This document shows positions 28,021 to 38,506 of a DNA stretch of 64,000 bases, piece by piece. Under the pieces are notes generated by a model that saw only the letters and a list, made by a program, of their open reading frames with translations, did no database searches and had not been told where the DNA came from. Position 1 is the first letter of the stretch, and each line of letters opens with the position of its first letter. Made by a program: the position numbers and the translations under genes. Source of the stretch: Alphaproteobacteria bacterium UBA6411 (GTDB lineage: Bacteria; Pseudomonadota; Alphaproteobacteria; CAAGCB01; CAG-977); assembly GCA_002438565.1 (NCBI GenBank), contig DJPN01000022.1:5109-69108 (forward strand), given 5' to 3'.

Positions 28021-28053
28021 AAAAAAACAGGCGAAAGTTTTACCTTCCGCCTG
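28021..28053 (-). terminator. Intrinsic terminator after gapR
   Basis: CAGGCGAAAG and CTTCCGCCTG pair with one mismatch; on the minus strand seven T follow. It lies 20 bases after the gapR stop. Confidence 0.75.
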
Positions 28054-28072
28054 CTTTGCTTATCGGAAAAAC

Positions 28073-28330
28073 TTAATCCATGCCCAACGCGCGCTTGTAC
28101 GTTTCCAGCATGAATTCCTCCTCCTGCCGTTCCATTTCGTCCTGTTTGCGGATTTTTAAAATGGCTTTCAAGGCTTTGACGTCGAAATTGGCAGATTTTG
28201 CTTCTTCGAACACTTCCTTGATATCGTTGGCCAAGGCTTTCTTTTCCTCTTCCAACCGTTCAACGCGTTCGATATAGCTCAGCAATCGGGCGGCATCAAC
28301 GCCGTTTACGTCTTTGACTTCATCGGTCAT
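28073..28330 (-). CDS. gapR: GapR (DUF2312) nucleoid-associated protein
   Basis: An 85-residue protein with the family core LLSYIERVERLEEEKKALANDIKEVFEEAK, then FDVKALKAILKIRKQD and the C-terminal ETYKRALGM. GapR is an alphaproteobacterial chromosome-structuring protein that binds overtwisted, AT-rich DNA ahead of replication forks and RNA polymerase. Length is normal. It follows trcR by 12 bases in the same transcript and ends in a terminator. Confidence 0.93.
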   Translation of the reverse strand: MTDEVKDVNGVDAARLLSYIERVERLEEEKKALANDIKEVFEEAKSANFDVKALKAILKIRKQDEMERQEEEFMLETYKRALGMD

Positions 28331-28342
28331 GGTTCTTCATCC

Positions 28343-28909
28343 TTATTCTTCGGCGTCTTCGACATCCAGCGGAGCCGCTTCGTTTTTCAAAGATTTCGGA
28401 GCGACTTCGACCGCTTTTTTCAAATCGATTTCCGTGCAAAGTCCCAGCAGTACGGGATTGCGCGCCTTGATGTTCGGCATGTTCCAATGCGTTCTGTTGC
28501 GGATGGCGTCAATCGAATTGTTCGTCGTCCCCAACAGTTTGCGGATTTGCGCATCGGACAGTTCGGGATGATGTTTCAAAATCCACGCAATCGCGTCGGG
28601 TTTGTCCTGACGTTTCGCCATCGGAGTATAGCGCGCCCCTTTGGAACGGACGGACAAAGCGGGCAAATCGCTTTCGTTCAAACGCAGCGACGCTTTCGGA
28701 TCGGCTTCACAGCGTTTGATTTCCTCGGCGGTCAGCTGGCCGTTGGCAATCGGGCTTTGTCCCATCATGGACGATCCGACGTCACCGTCGGCAATCGCTT
28801 GAATTTCCAAGGAATGCATCCCGCAAAAATCGGCAATCTGTTCAAACGTCAAAGCGGTATTGTCGACCAGCCAAACGGCGGTCGCTTTGGGCATAAGAGG
28901 TAAAGACAT
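28343..28909 (-). CDS. trcR: TrcR-like cell-cycle transcriptional regulator (DUF1013)
   Basis: Starting at ATG 28909 gives 188 residues opening SLPLMPKATAVWLVDNTALTFEQIADFCGMH, a hallmark of DUF1013 proteins, followed by DPIQ-type residues in the middle and a helix-turn-helix segment ELSDAQIRKLLGTTNNSIDAI and RTHWNMPNIK. DUF1013 members are conserved in alphaproteobacteria and include the cell-cycle regulator TrcR. Pairing with gapR in one operon joins two chromosome/cell-cycle factors. Confidence 0.88.
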   Translation of the reverse strand: MSLPLMPKATAVWLVDNTALTFEQIADFCGMHSLEIQAIADGDVGSSMMGQSPIANGQLTAEEIKRCEADPKASLRLNESDLPALSVRSKGARYTPMAKRQDKPDAIAWILKHHPELSDAQIRKLLGTTNNSIDAIRNRTHWNMPNIKARNPVLLGLCTEIDLKKAVEVAPKSLKNEAAPLDVEDAEE

Positions 28910-29011
28910 CGAAAAATCCTTTTCTAGGTGTAAAAAACAATGTTTGGCGCAAGGATAGCCCAAAAGCCCCCCTCTCGTCAAAATGTTAATGCAAAAAAAT
29001 TCAAAAGCCGC

Positions 29012-29449
29012 TTATTTTTTATCGGCTTGGCGTTCGTCGGTCAGCATCAAATCCGCAGGCCCCTGTTCGGCGGGAATCGGATCGTCCATATGGCGGCAGT
29101 TGCCTTCCAAATACGCGCCCTGTTCAATTTCCAGCCGTTCATGCGTGATGTCTCCGTTGACTTTCGCCGTCGTCGCCAGAAAAACGGAGCGAGCGCACAA
29201 AACGCCGTTCACGTTGCCGTGGATTTTTGCCACATCCGCCTGTATGGACCCCGTAATCCGCGCGTTGACGCCGACAATCAGCAAACGGCAACGGATGTCG
29301 CCCTCAACAACGCCGTCAATATGAATTTCGCCGTCGCTGACAATATCGCCCGTGATTTTCAAATCCGAACTGATAATCGTCGGCGATTTAGGCCGTCTGT
29401 CGTTGTTGACCACTTTTGTGCCGCTTTCGTGTTTAACCTTTGAAAACAT
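29012..29449 (-). CDS. Bactofilin (polymer-forming cytoskeletal protein)
   Basis: The 145-residue protein has a short tail, then the right-handed beta-helix of bactofilins with regular repeats: TIISSDLKITGDIVSDGEIHIDGVVEGDI, NARITGSIQADVAKIHGNVNGVL, AKVNGDITHERLEIEQGAYLEG. Bactofilins assemble without nucleotide into membrane-associated filaments that position cell-wall enzymes. The gene start overlaps the end of the M23 peptidase gene by 17 bases, a gene pairing known for shape-determining bactofilin/peptidase systems. Confidence 0.94.
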   Translation of the reverse strand: MFSKVKHESGTKVVNNDRRPKSPTIISSDLKITGDIVSDGEIHIDGVVEGDIRCRLLIVGVNARITGSIQADVAKIHGNVNGVLCARSVFLATTAKVNGDITHERLEIEQGAYLEGNCRHMDDPIPAEQGPADLMLTDERQADKK

Positions 29450-30788
29450 TTCTTTCCGCCTTCATAAAACTCATCGGATCCACGGCATATCCTCTGACGC
29501 GGATCTCGTAATGCAAATGAGAACCCGAACTGCGCCCCGTACTGCCGACCGTTCCTATCTGGTCGCCGGCACGGACGGCGTCGCCTTTTGTGACAAGAAT
29601 CTTGTCCATGTGGGCGTAGCGCGTTCTGAATCCCAACCCATGGTCTATTTCGACCATATTTCCATACCATCCCCACCGTCCGGCACGGATAACCTTGCCT
29701 GGGGCGGTTGTGTAAATCGGTTCGCCCGTCATACCGCCCAAATCGACAGCTTCGTGCCGCGCCGGCACGCCTTGAAACGGATCTTCGCGCGCGCCGAACG
29801 GCGATGTGACGCGAATACGGCTGATGGGCTTTCCGATTGGCAAAGCGTTCTGCAATGCCGTTAAATCATATAGTTTGTCCAGCCGCTGATTCAAGCCGAT
29901 CAAAGCAATATTCAGCCGGTTTTCCTTTCGCGGCATCGGCGCGGGAATAAAAGGCCCCCCAACACCCGTTTTTTCTTTGTCGCGGCGAATCCGGCCCAAC
30001 AGAGAATCCACACCCAGCCCCGCCGCCTGCAAAGATTTACCGATATCCGTCAATCCGGTTTCAATGGCGCCGATATTTTCATTCGCCACGGACGCCATTT
30101 TTCTGAACGCCAGAATTTGCGTGTCCTGCATAGAGGAAACCAGGCTTTCCAACCTGCGCACTTTGCCGCGCAGCATTTCGGAATCCGCCATCGCCAGATC
30201 GCGCTGCAGACTTGCTTCGGACAGTTTCGCTTCTGCCGAAACGGGCAGCCGCGCGATTTCAATCAGCCGCGTTCTGACGGCATCGGTCTGCGCCAACAAC
30301 AAAGCGCGGCGTTCCCGCCCCTCATCAATTCCGTTAAGTTCCGCAACATCGTTCGCTTCATCGTCTGGCTGTTTTTTCCGAACAACGGAAACGGCGGGAA
30401 CGTTTGTTTCACGCAATCTGTCCAATTCGGCATAACTTGAATTCAATTCACCGGATATTTTTTCAAAGTAATCGTTCAGCGCATTGACTTCGCCAATCAA
30501 AGTCTGATAAGCCCGCGTCGCGGCGCGCGCGCGTTCGTCTTGCTGCGACAGCAGCCGCGCCGTATTGAAATAACACCCCGACGCGAACACGCCCCACAGT
30601 CCCAAAACGACCAGCGTTCCGGCAACCGCCGCCTGCATGCCCGCGGAAATGCTGAAACATCTGACATCCGCATCCGTGCGAATCAAAATTTCCCGCGGCT
30701 TGAACCAGCGGCGGAACAATGACGGTTTATGATTTGACGTTTCTTTGTCCACAGTCGCAAGAATCCTTTTTGTCTTTTTAAAAAGCAT
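29433..30788 (-). CDS. Membrane-anchored M23 (LytM) peptidoglycan endopeptidase
   Basis: One transmembrane segment (AAVAGTLVVLGLWGVFASG) is followed by a long coiled coil (about residues 95-330 of the product) and a C-terminal M23 domain. Zinc ligands are visible: HEAVDLGG (HxxxD) and HLHYEIR (HxH), with VTSFGFGARxD-like entry VTSPFGAREDP and GNMVEIDHG. The active-site residues are intact, so it should cut peptide cross-links. The start is uncertain: ATG at 30788, or a GTG 36 bases later that has AAGGA ahead of it. It overlaps the bactofilin gene. Confidence 0.88.
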   Translation of the reverse strand: MLFKKTKRILATVDKETSNHKPSLFRRWFKPREILIRTDADVRCFSISAGMQAAVAGTLVVLGLWGVFASGCYFNTARLLSQQDERARAATRAYQTLIGEVNALNDYFEKISGELNSSYAELDRLRETNVPAVSVVRKKQPDDEANDVAELNGIDEGRERRALLLAQTDAVRTRLIEIARLPVSAEAKLSEASLQRDLAMADSEMLRGKVRRLESLVSSMQDTQILAFRKMASVANENIGAIETGLTDIGKSLQAAGLGVDSLLGRIRRDKEKTGVGGPFIPAPMPRKENRLNIALIGLNQRLDKLYDLTALQNALPIGKPISRIRVTSPFGAREDPFQGVPARHEAVDLGGMTGEPIYTTAPGKVIRAGRWGWYGNMVEIDHGLGFRTRYAHMDKILVTKGDAVRAGDQIGTVGSTGRSSGSHLHYEIRVRGYAVDPMSFMKAERNVFKG

Positions 30789-30837
30789 ACTATATGATAC
30801 AAGCGTTTTAAAACTTTTTTTTATCGGAAGGCAAAAA

Positions 30838-31311
30838 ATGACCGCAAAAACAAAAGCCGCTTTTATTTTGGGAACATGGTTCGGATCGGGCAAAGCCCCC
30901 GTTGCATCGGGAACATTCGGATCGCTGGCGGCTCTGCCGTTCGGGTGGGCGCTGATGCATTACACGGGATTGACGGGATTGCTGGCCGCCGCCGTCATTG
31001 TCTACTTTATCGGTGTTTGGGCGGCAAAAACCGTTATGGACGAACTGAAAGTCGAAGACCCCGGACTGATTGTCATTGATGAAGTGGTCGGTCAATGGCT
31101 GGCTTTGGCGACCGCGCCGATGACGTTTGCGGGCTGTATGGCGGCGTTTTTCTTTTTCCGCCTGTTCGACATCACAAAGCCCTACCCCGCCTGCTGGGCG
31201 GATTCAAAGCTGCACAGCGCGACGGGCGTGATGCTGGACGATGTATTTGCGGGCATTTACGCGGCAATCGCCGTTTTTCTGACGTTCAAATACATCCCTT
31301 TGCCGTTCTGA
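30838..31311 (+). CDS. pgpA: Phosphatidylglycerophosphatase A
   Basis: Dephosphorylates phosphatidylglycerol phosphate in the inner membrane. The family motifs GSGKAPVASGTFGSLAALP, DPGLIVIDEVVGQWLAL and FFRLFDITKPYPA are present, with three to four membrane segments. The ATG at 30838 is preceded by GGAAGG; the frame extends 31 codons upstream into the divergent promoter region, so the longer version is rejected. 157 residues, normal. It ends directly against the convergent ftsB stop. Confidence 0.94.
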   Translation: MTAKTKAAFILGTWFGSGKAPVASGTFGSLAALPFGWALMHYTGLTGLLAAAVIVYFIGVWAAKTVMDELKVEDPGLIVIDEVVGQWLALATAPMTFAGCMAAFFFFRLFDITKPYPACWADSKLHSATGVMLDDVFAGIYAAIAVFLTFKYIPLPF

Positions 31312-31632
31312 TTACTCCGTTCCTTCCAGAATGATGTAATCGCCGTCCTGCCCCATGTTCAGCATGGCGCGGGCGGATTCTTCCAGCATGTCCGCGTCAA
31401 TGCTTTGCGGGGACAGCATGCGGACTTTCTGCTCCATTTCCGCGCGGCGCAAAGCGATTTCATCGGCGACTTGTCTGGCAACGGCGATTTCCTGCTTCAG
31501 TTCAAACATGCGGCGCACCCCGCGTTCGCCGTTGACCGCGTGCCAGCCGAAATAAAACGTCAGCACCAGCCAAAACAAAGGCGATAAAACATGCCGCGTC
31601 CTGCGGCGGATTTCACGAATCAAGCGCGGCAT
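31312..31632 (-). CDS. ftsB: FtsB/DivIC-family septum formation initiator
   Basis: A 106-residue protein with one N-terminal membrane segment (LFWLVLTFYFGWHAV), then a coiled coil (RRMFELKQEIAVARQVADEIALRRAEMEQKVRML) and the short DAD-type segment ADMLEESARAML. FtsB joins FtsQ and FtsL at the divisome. It is the last gene of the ATPase array, with its start overlapping the atpG stop by one base. Confidence 0.85.
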   Translation of the reverse strand: MPRLIREIRRRTRHVLSPLFWLVLTFYFGWHAVNGERGVRRMFELKQEIAVARQVADEIALRRAEMEQKVRMLSPQSIDADMLEESARAMLNMGQDGDYIILEGTE

Positions 31633-32519
31633 TATTTTTTCTTTCGCATTGCTTCCGCACCGTTGACAACGTCCAGCAGTTCTGTGGTGATGTTTTCCTG
31701 CCGCATCTGCTGATACTGCAGATTCATCGCTTCCAAGTTTTCATCAATGTTCTTTTCCGCCGCCTGCATTGTCGTCAGCCGCATGTGGTGTTCGGCTGAA
31801 AGCGCCTCCGTAATTGCGGTGGACAGCTCGATAAGCAGGCGTTCTTTGAGCAAAGCTGAATAAATCTTGGCGGGCGGCAGAGTGTACGTCGGCAAATTGC
31901 GTCCGGGCCAGCCGCGTTTTTTCAAGCGCTCCATCCACTCCGTCCTCAGCGGCATCAGCAGCGTTTCCGTCGCGGACACGCTGACCCCGCGCTTTTCGCT
32001 GTAAAAGACGTAAACATGCGTCACATGATGCGTGTGCATGTACTTGTCCGCCGTTATCAGAACGGAAGCCGCCGTTTTGCTGACCGCCTTGACCGAATTG
32101 GACACGGGGTATCCTTCGGTCACGTTCCGCTTGTCGCGCACCAGCTGACCGATAATCTGCCGTCCGACGGCGATAAAGTTCACTTGGTCAAGCGCAAAGC
32201 CTTTCTTGCGCAAAAAATCCTGCGCGTACTGCACGACTTCGCGGTTCATTTTGCCGACCAGCCCCGTATCCGACCCGATGACAATCGCCAGAGCGCGGCG
32301 CGTTTCGGGTTTCATATAAGGGTCGCGGGGAATCTGCAAATCGCCGTTTTTCATCAAAGCGACAACCCCCAAATTGATGGTGCGGCCGTATTCAATCAAC
32401 GATTTCAGCGCCGTGTCGTACTGAATGATGCTGACGGCGGACAGCGATTTCATCGTTGAAACGATGGATCGCAAATCGTTGGTCGTTTTGATGCGTTTTT
32501 GCAGCCCCTCGATATCCAT
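31632..32519 (-). CDS. atpG: N-type ATPase gamma subunit
   Basis: The 295-residue gamma subunit forms the rotating central stalk. The N-terminal helix RIKTTNDLRSIVSTMKSLSAVSI and the C-terminal helix YQQMRQENITTELLDVVNGAEAMRKK match the family. It is the last ATPase gene in the order atpDCQRBEFAG, and is one base after atpA. Confidence 0.92.
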   Translation of the reverse strand: MDIEGLQKRIKTTNDLRSIVSTMKSLSAVSIIQYDTALKSLIEYGRTINLGVVALMKNGDLQIPRDPYMKPETRRALAIVIGSDTGLVGKMNREVVQYAQDFLRKKGFALDQVNFIAVGRQIIGQLVRDKRNVTEGYPVSNSVKAVSKTAASVLITADKYMHTHHVTHVYVFYSEKRGVSVSATETLLMPLRTEWMERLKKRGWPGRNLPTYTLPPAKIYSALLKERLLIELSTAITEALSAEHHMRLTTMQAAEKNIDENLEAMNLQYQQMRQENITTELLDVVNGAEAMRKKK

Positions 32520-32520
32520 T

Positions 32521-34050
32521 CTACACCTGCTTTGCCGTCACAATGTGTTCGTTAATCAAAGCCGCGCGAATATCGTCCGCCAACGTTTTTTTGCGTTCGG
32601 GTGACAGTTTTTCGCGGCGAAGAATCGCGTCCGACATGTCTTTGTGCTTGGTTTTCATCAGCGACGCGATAACGCGGTACGCCTTTTCGCGCGAATCGTC
32701 CGCCACGTTGTCCAGCAAGCCTTCGGTCGTCGCGAACAAAATCGCGATTTGTTCCACGACGGGAACGGGCGCGAACTGCTTTTGCTGCATCACGGCGCGG
32801 ATTGCCCGCCCGCGCTTCAGCTGGCGTTCCGTTTCCGCATCCAAGTGCGAACGGAACTTTGCAAAGCTTTCCAATTCCTCAAACTGCGAAAACGCCAGCT
32901 TCAAAGGACCGACCAACGCGCTGTAAGCGGGCAGCTGCGCGTCGCCGCCCACGCGGGACACCGAACGCCCCGTGTCGATAGCGGGCAGAATGCCCTTTTG
33001 AAACATCGGCGAAGACAAATAAATCTGCCCGTCCGTAATGGAAATGATGTTCGTCGGAATGTACGCGGACATATTTTGCGCTTCGGTTTCCACAATCGGC
33101 AAAGCCGTCAAGGAACCGCCGCCGAATTCGGGCTTCAAGCGCGTCGAACGTTCCAGCAGGCGCGAATGAATATAGAAAATATCGCCGGGGAAAGCTTCGC
33201 GTCCGGGGGGACGGCGCAGCAGCAGCGACAGTTCGCGGTACGCGCGGGCATGCGCGGTCAAATCATCGTAAACGACCAGAACGTCCTTGCCCTTTTCCAT
33301 AAAGTATTCGCCGATAGCCGTCGCCGCGTAAGGGGCGATGTACTGCATCCCCGCCGTTTCGTCGCCCGACGCCGCCACGACAATCGTGTTTTTCATCACG
33401 TCGTATTTTTTCAAGTTGTCGACAACGCGGGCAATCGCCGTACCGCGCTGTGCGATTGCGCAGTAAATGCAAATCACGCCCGTGTTTTTCTGGTTGATAA
33501 TCGCGTCAATCGCCAAAGCGGTTTTCCCCGTCTGGCGGTCGCCCAAAATCAGTTCGCGCTGTCCGCGGCCGATGGGCGTAAAGGAATCAATCGCCTTAAT
33601 CCCCGTTTGCAAAGGAACCGCCACGGGGGCGCGCGCCATAATCGGATAGGCTTCGCGTTCGATTTTGCGGCGGTTGACGGTTACAATGCGTCCCGCATCG
33701 TCCAAAGGATTGCCCAGCGGATCGATGACGCGCCCCAACAGGCGTTCGCCGACGGGTACGTCGACAACGCGCCCCGTGCGATGCACGCGGTCGCCCGCCT
33801 TGATTGAATCGGGATTGTTCAAAAACACAACGCCGACGGAATTTTCGGCCAAAGTGAATGCCAGCCCCATGACGTCGTTCGGGAACATCAGCAGTTCCTC
33901 CATTTGAACGTTGTCCAAACGGGACACTTCCGCCGTTCCGCCCGAAACGGACGAAACGGTGCTGATTTCCTCGACACCGACCTTGGCGGACTGTTTGTCA
34001 ATCGTGTCCTGAACAACGGAAAAGGCGTCTTTTACGGTATCTAAAATCAT
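32521..34050 (-). CDS. atpA: N-type ATPase alpha subunit
   Basis: The 509-residue non-catalytic F1 subunit. P-loop GDRQTGKTALA, the PIGRGQRELILG segment and DDLTAHARAYRELSLLLRRPPGREAFPGDIFY are intact. In N-type operons atpA directly follows atpF with no atpH (delta) gene, as here. Confidence 0.96.
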   Translation of the reverse strand: MILDTVKDAFSVVQDTIDKQSAKVGVEEISTVSSVSGGTAEVSRLDNVQMEELLMFPNDVMGLAFTLAENSVGVVFLNNPDSIKAGDRVHRTGRVVDVPVGERLLGRVIDPLGNPLDDAGRIVTVNRRKIEREAYPIMARAPVAVPLQTGIKAIDSFTPIGRGQRELILGDRQTGKTALAIDAIINQKNTGVICIYCAIAQRGTAIARVVDNLKKYDVMKNTIVVAASGDETAGMQYIAPYAATAIGEYFMEKGKDVLVVYDDLTAHARAYRELSLLLRRPPGREAFPGDIFYIHSRLLERSTRLKPEFGGGSLTALPIVETEAQNMSAYIPTNIISITDGQIYLSSPMFQKGILPAIDTGRSVSRVGGDAQLPAYSALVGPLKLAFSQFEELESFAKFRSHLDAETERQLKRGRAIRAVMQQKQFAPVPVVEQIAILFATTEGLLDNVADDSREKAYRVIASLMKTKHKDMSDAILRREKLSPERKKTLADDIRAALINEHIVTAKQV

Positions 34051-34065
34051 GGGGTCCCCCGTTTT

Positions 34066-34854
34066 TTATGCGTTTTCCTCGCGTCCCAGACGCAAAGTCA
34101 TATTTTCCAGCGCTTCATCGACTTTTGCCGTAAAGGTGTTCAAATAATCGTCCAAATTCCACGACACGACATTGCCGTTGACCGAAAATTCAACCCCGCA
34201 CAGCAGGCGCGGATTGACATCGAATTCGACCTCGGTATCGTCATCCAAATCCAACACTTCCGTCAGCATTTGCGTCAAACCGTTTTTCGCTTCGGCGGTC
34301 AGTTCTTCGGAGGTCGACACGCGCAAAGGCGCTTTTTGCCCTTCCGCGCTCAAGACTTTTTTGTCTTTGGACGGCATATCGCGCAACTGTTCCTTGAATA
34401 CGGAAACAAAGCGTTCCTCCAATTCTTCGTTTGCCATGCGTTTGAACGCTTTGCGCGCGAATTCCAGAAAGTTCGCAACGACGGTTTGACGGATTTCGTT
34501 GGTCATCACGGCTTTTTCACGATCGAATTCCTGTTGAAGAAGCAGCTTCTTTTCCAGAATTTCGGCGCGCGCATCCTGTTCCAGTTGTTTACGCAAAGCG
34601 GCGGCTTCATCGCGGGCTTCGTTCAAGATTTGCGCTTTTTCAGCGTCGATTTCCTGATAACGCTTGTTCAAATCCGTCAGCTTGCGTTCGGCTTCCGCCG
34701 ACAGGTCTTCGGCGTTTTTGACTTCGTCCGCAATATGCTTTTCGCGTTTCGCAATGGCGGCCAGCAAAGGCTTGTACAGGAATTTGTACAACGCCCACGC
34801 CAGCACCGTAAAGTTGACGATTTGCGCCAAAATGGTGGTGTAATCTATTGACAT
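34066..34854 (-). CDS. atpF: N-type ATPase b subunit, long form
   Basis: A 262-residue b subunit, about 100 longer than a usual bacterial b. It has the membrane anchor (TTILAQIVNFTVLAWALYKFLYKPLL), a long charged coiled coil, and a C-terminal globular region (SEELTAEAKNGLTQMLTEVL, then NPRLLCGVEFSVNGNVVSWNLDDYL) resembling the C-terminal part of delta. This extension is characteristic of N-ATPases and would explain the missing delta gene. Confidence 0.9.
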   Translation of the reverse strand: MSIDYTTILAQIVNFTVLAWALYKFLYKPLLAAIAKREKHIADEVKNAEDLSAEAERKLTDLNKRYQEIDAEKAQILNEARDEAAALRKQLEQDARAEILEKKLLLQQEFDREKAVMTNEIRQTVVANFLEFARKAFKRMANEELEERFVSVFKEQLRDMPSKDKKVLSAEGQKAPLRVSTSEELTAEAKNGLTQMLTEVLDLDDDTEVEFDVNPRLLCGVEFSVNGNVVSWNLDDYLNTFTAKVDEALENMTLRLGREENA

Positions 34855-34884
34855 GTCCTTTATCCTTTCAAAAGGGGCAAAGGC

Positions 34885-35163
34885 TTATTTCGCAACGGTC
34901 GAAATCGCGTACTGCCAGAACGGGTTGGCGAACAGCAAAATCATCGCGACGACAAAGCAGTAAATGCCAGACGTTTCGACAATCGCCAAAGAAATGAACA
35001 TCGTGCGGGAAATCGAACCGGCTTCGTCGGGCTGCTGCGCCAAAGACGTCAAGCCGGACGCCACCGCGTAACCTTCCGCCAAACCTGCCGCGGACGCGCC
35101 GACGCACAGACAGAACCCCGCCGTAAAAATCGAAATGGAACCCAAAATAGCGACTAAATCCAT
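34885..35163 (-). CDS. atpE: N-type ATPase c subunit (rotor ring)
   Basis: A 92-residue hairpin of two membrane helices. Helix 2 reads IVETSGIY: ion-binding Glu63 followed by Thr64, Ser65 and Tyr68, the pattern of sodium-type c subunits. Helix 1 has Glu30 (GLAEGYAV) where sodium-type rings have Gln, giving a two-carboxylate site of the kind described for N-ATPases. Ion choice (sodium or proton) cannot be settled from sequence. Confidence 0.93.
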   Translation of the reverse strand: MDLVAILGSISIFTAGFCLCVGASAAGLAEGYAVASGLTSLAQQPDEAGSISRTMFISLAIVETSGIYCFVVAMILLFANPFWQYAISTVAK

Positions 35164-35178
35164 AATACAGTCCTCCTG

Positions 35179-35907
35179 TTATTTTTCTAAAGTTTCAAGT
35201 GCTTGTTTTTTATCTTGAACGGCGGGCGGTTCGTCTTCATCGCCGTGAACGGACGAAACGTACATCAGCGCCAGCATTGCGAAAATGTAAGCTTGAATCA
35301 TCCCCGTGAACAGCCCGAACACCTGCATCGGCAAAGGCAGAATGAACGGCACCAGCATCAGGCAAACCGAACCGATGATGACGCCCGACAACACATTGCC
35401 GAACAAACGGACGGCCATCGCGCCCGTCGACGTCAGTTCGCTTAAAACGTTGAACGGCAGCATCGCGGGCGACGGTTCGATGTATTTTTTCAGATACTTT
35501 TTCAATCCCGCGTCCTTAATGCCGAAAAACGGAATCCCGAACAGCACCATGACCGCCAAAGCCCCCGTCGTGGACAGCGACGCCGTCGGCGATTTGAATT
35601 CGGGAACCAAAGTCAACAAATTGCACGTCAGAATGAACAAAAACAGCGTCCCGATGAACGGCAGATACGTCATCGCCCTGTTTGCTTTCGTCATTTCGCT
35701 GATTTGTCCGTAAATGGCTTTGACCATGACTTCCATCGCGGTTTGCCAGTGGGATACTTTGTCGCCCGTCTTTAAATTGCGTGTCGCCAGAAACGACACC
35801 AGCATCAGCACCGCCATCACAATCCACGTCGACGCAATCGTCCAGTTGACGGGAAAGTTGAAATACGGCATCACAAAAGCGATTTGCCGATCGTAAACTT
35901 CTAACAT
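35179..35907 (-). CDS. atpB: N-type ATPase a subunit
   Basis: The 242-residue stator membrane subunit. The essential arginine is in AMAVRLFGNVLSG, and the C-terminal helix has GMIQAYIFAMLALMYVSS. It overlaps atpR by seven bases. Confidence 0.94.
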   Translation of the reverse strand: MLEVYDRQIAFVMPYFNFPVNWTIASTWIVMAVLMLVSFLATRNLKTGDKVSHWQTAMEVMVKAIYGQISEMTKANRAMTYLPFIGTLFLFILTCNLLTLVPEFKSPTASLSTTGALAVMVLFGIPFFGIKDAGLKKYLKKYIEPSPAMLPFNVLSELTSTGAMAVRLFGNVLSGVIIGSVCLMLVPFILPLPMQVFGLFTGMIQAYIFAMLALMYVSSVHGDEDEPPAVQDKKQALETLEK

Positions 35908-36200
35908 GCGGGTTTCTCCTTTGCCCTCAGTTGTTTTTTAACCGTGCGGACGATGACGAAACGGGCGATGAACAGCCCGACGACGCCCGACAGCAAAACC
36001 TGTTCGTCGTAACGCGTCAAAACAAACAATCCGCCAATCAGTCCGACGGAACGCGCCAGCCAGCTGAAAAACAGAAAACGTTTTTTGTTTTCAACGGCTT
36101 TCAAGCGCATGACCGACCAAAACAGCCCGCCGAAATACAGCGCGCCCATCACCGCGCCCGCGACCAAACCGATTGAAATCGAAACGGGATTCAAGTTCAT
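35901..36200 (-). CDS. atpR: N-ATPase subunit AtpR
   Basis: A 99-residue protein with three predicted membrane helices (LVAGAVMGALYFGGLFWSVM, LFFSWLARSVGLIGGLFVL, VLLSGVVGLFIARFVIV). AtpR is specific to N-ATPase operons; a chaperone or assembly role has been suggested for it and AtpQ. Located between atpQ and atpB, with four- and seven-base overlaps. Confidence 0.88.
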   Translation of the reverse strand: MNLNPVSISIGLVAGAVMGALYFGGLFWSVMRLKAVENKKRFLFFSWLARSVGLIGGLFVLTRYDEQVLLSGVVGLFIARFVIVRTVKKQLRAKEKPAC

Positions 36201-36616
36201 TGTTCCCCCTCGTCTTCTTCGGCTTCGCGAGCCTTGGCGTCGGCGTCATCCTCCGCCCGTTCGACCAAAGCGTTGCGGCGGTTTTGTTCCTTTTGCGCGC
36301 GGTCGATTCCCTCGCGCTTCAGCCATTGCCAAGCACTGACTAAGCCGACCAGAAATCCCAGCAGCAGAAAGTTCAGCGTCCACGACACCGACGCGACTTT
36401 GTGATTCGCGTCCATCCACCGCCCCAGCATCACGCCCAGAAAAGTCGGAATCGGAATGTTCCAGCCCAGCGCGCCCAGAAAAGCCAGCCCCATGGCGGGT
36501 TTGAAAGCGTCTTTGTCCGTTTTGTTGACCAAGTGACGCGACGCGCGGCGCGCCAGCCGTTCCGCCAAAGCGTTTTCGGTTTTCATCTGTTCTTTTTTGG
36601 CAAGTTCCAAATTCAT
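36197..36616 (-). CDS. atpQ: N-ATPase subunit AtpQ (AtpI-like)
   Basis: 139 residues with two membrane segments (AFLGALGWNIPIPTFLGVMLGRWMD, and WTLNFLLLGFLVGLVSAWQWL), the AtpI/ATPase_gene1 pattern, then a charged tail rich in Glu, Asp and Arg. Position after atpC and before atpR is as in N-type operons. Confidence 0.85.
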   Translation of the reverse strand: MNLELAKKEQMKTENALAERLARRASRHLVNKTDKDAFKPAMGLAFLGALGWNIPIPTFLGVMLGRWMDANHKVASVSWTLNFLLLGFLVGLVSAWQWLKREGIDRAQKEQNRRNALVERAEDDADAKAREAEEDEGEQ

Positions 36617-36620
36617 AAAG

Positions 36621-38476
<1,856 letters not shown>

Positions 38477-38506
38477 TTAAAAAGATGCCTGTTTTTCGCC
38501 GATTGT

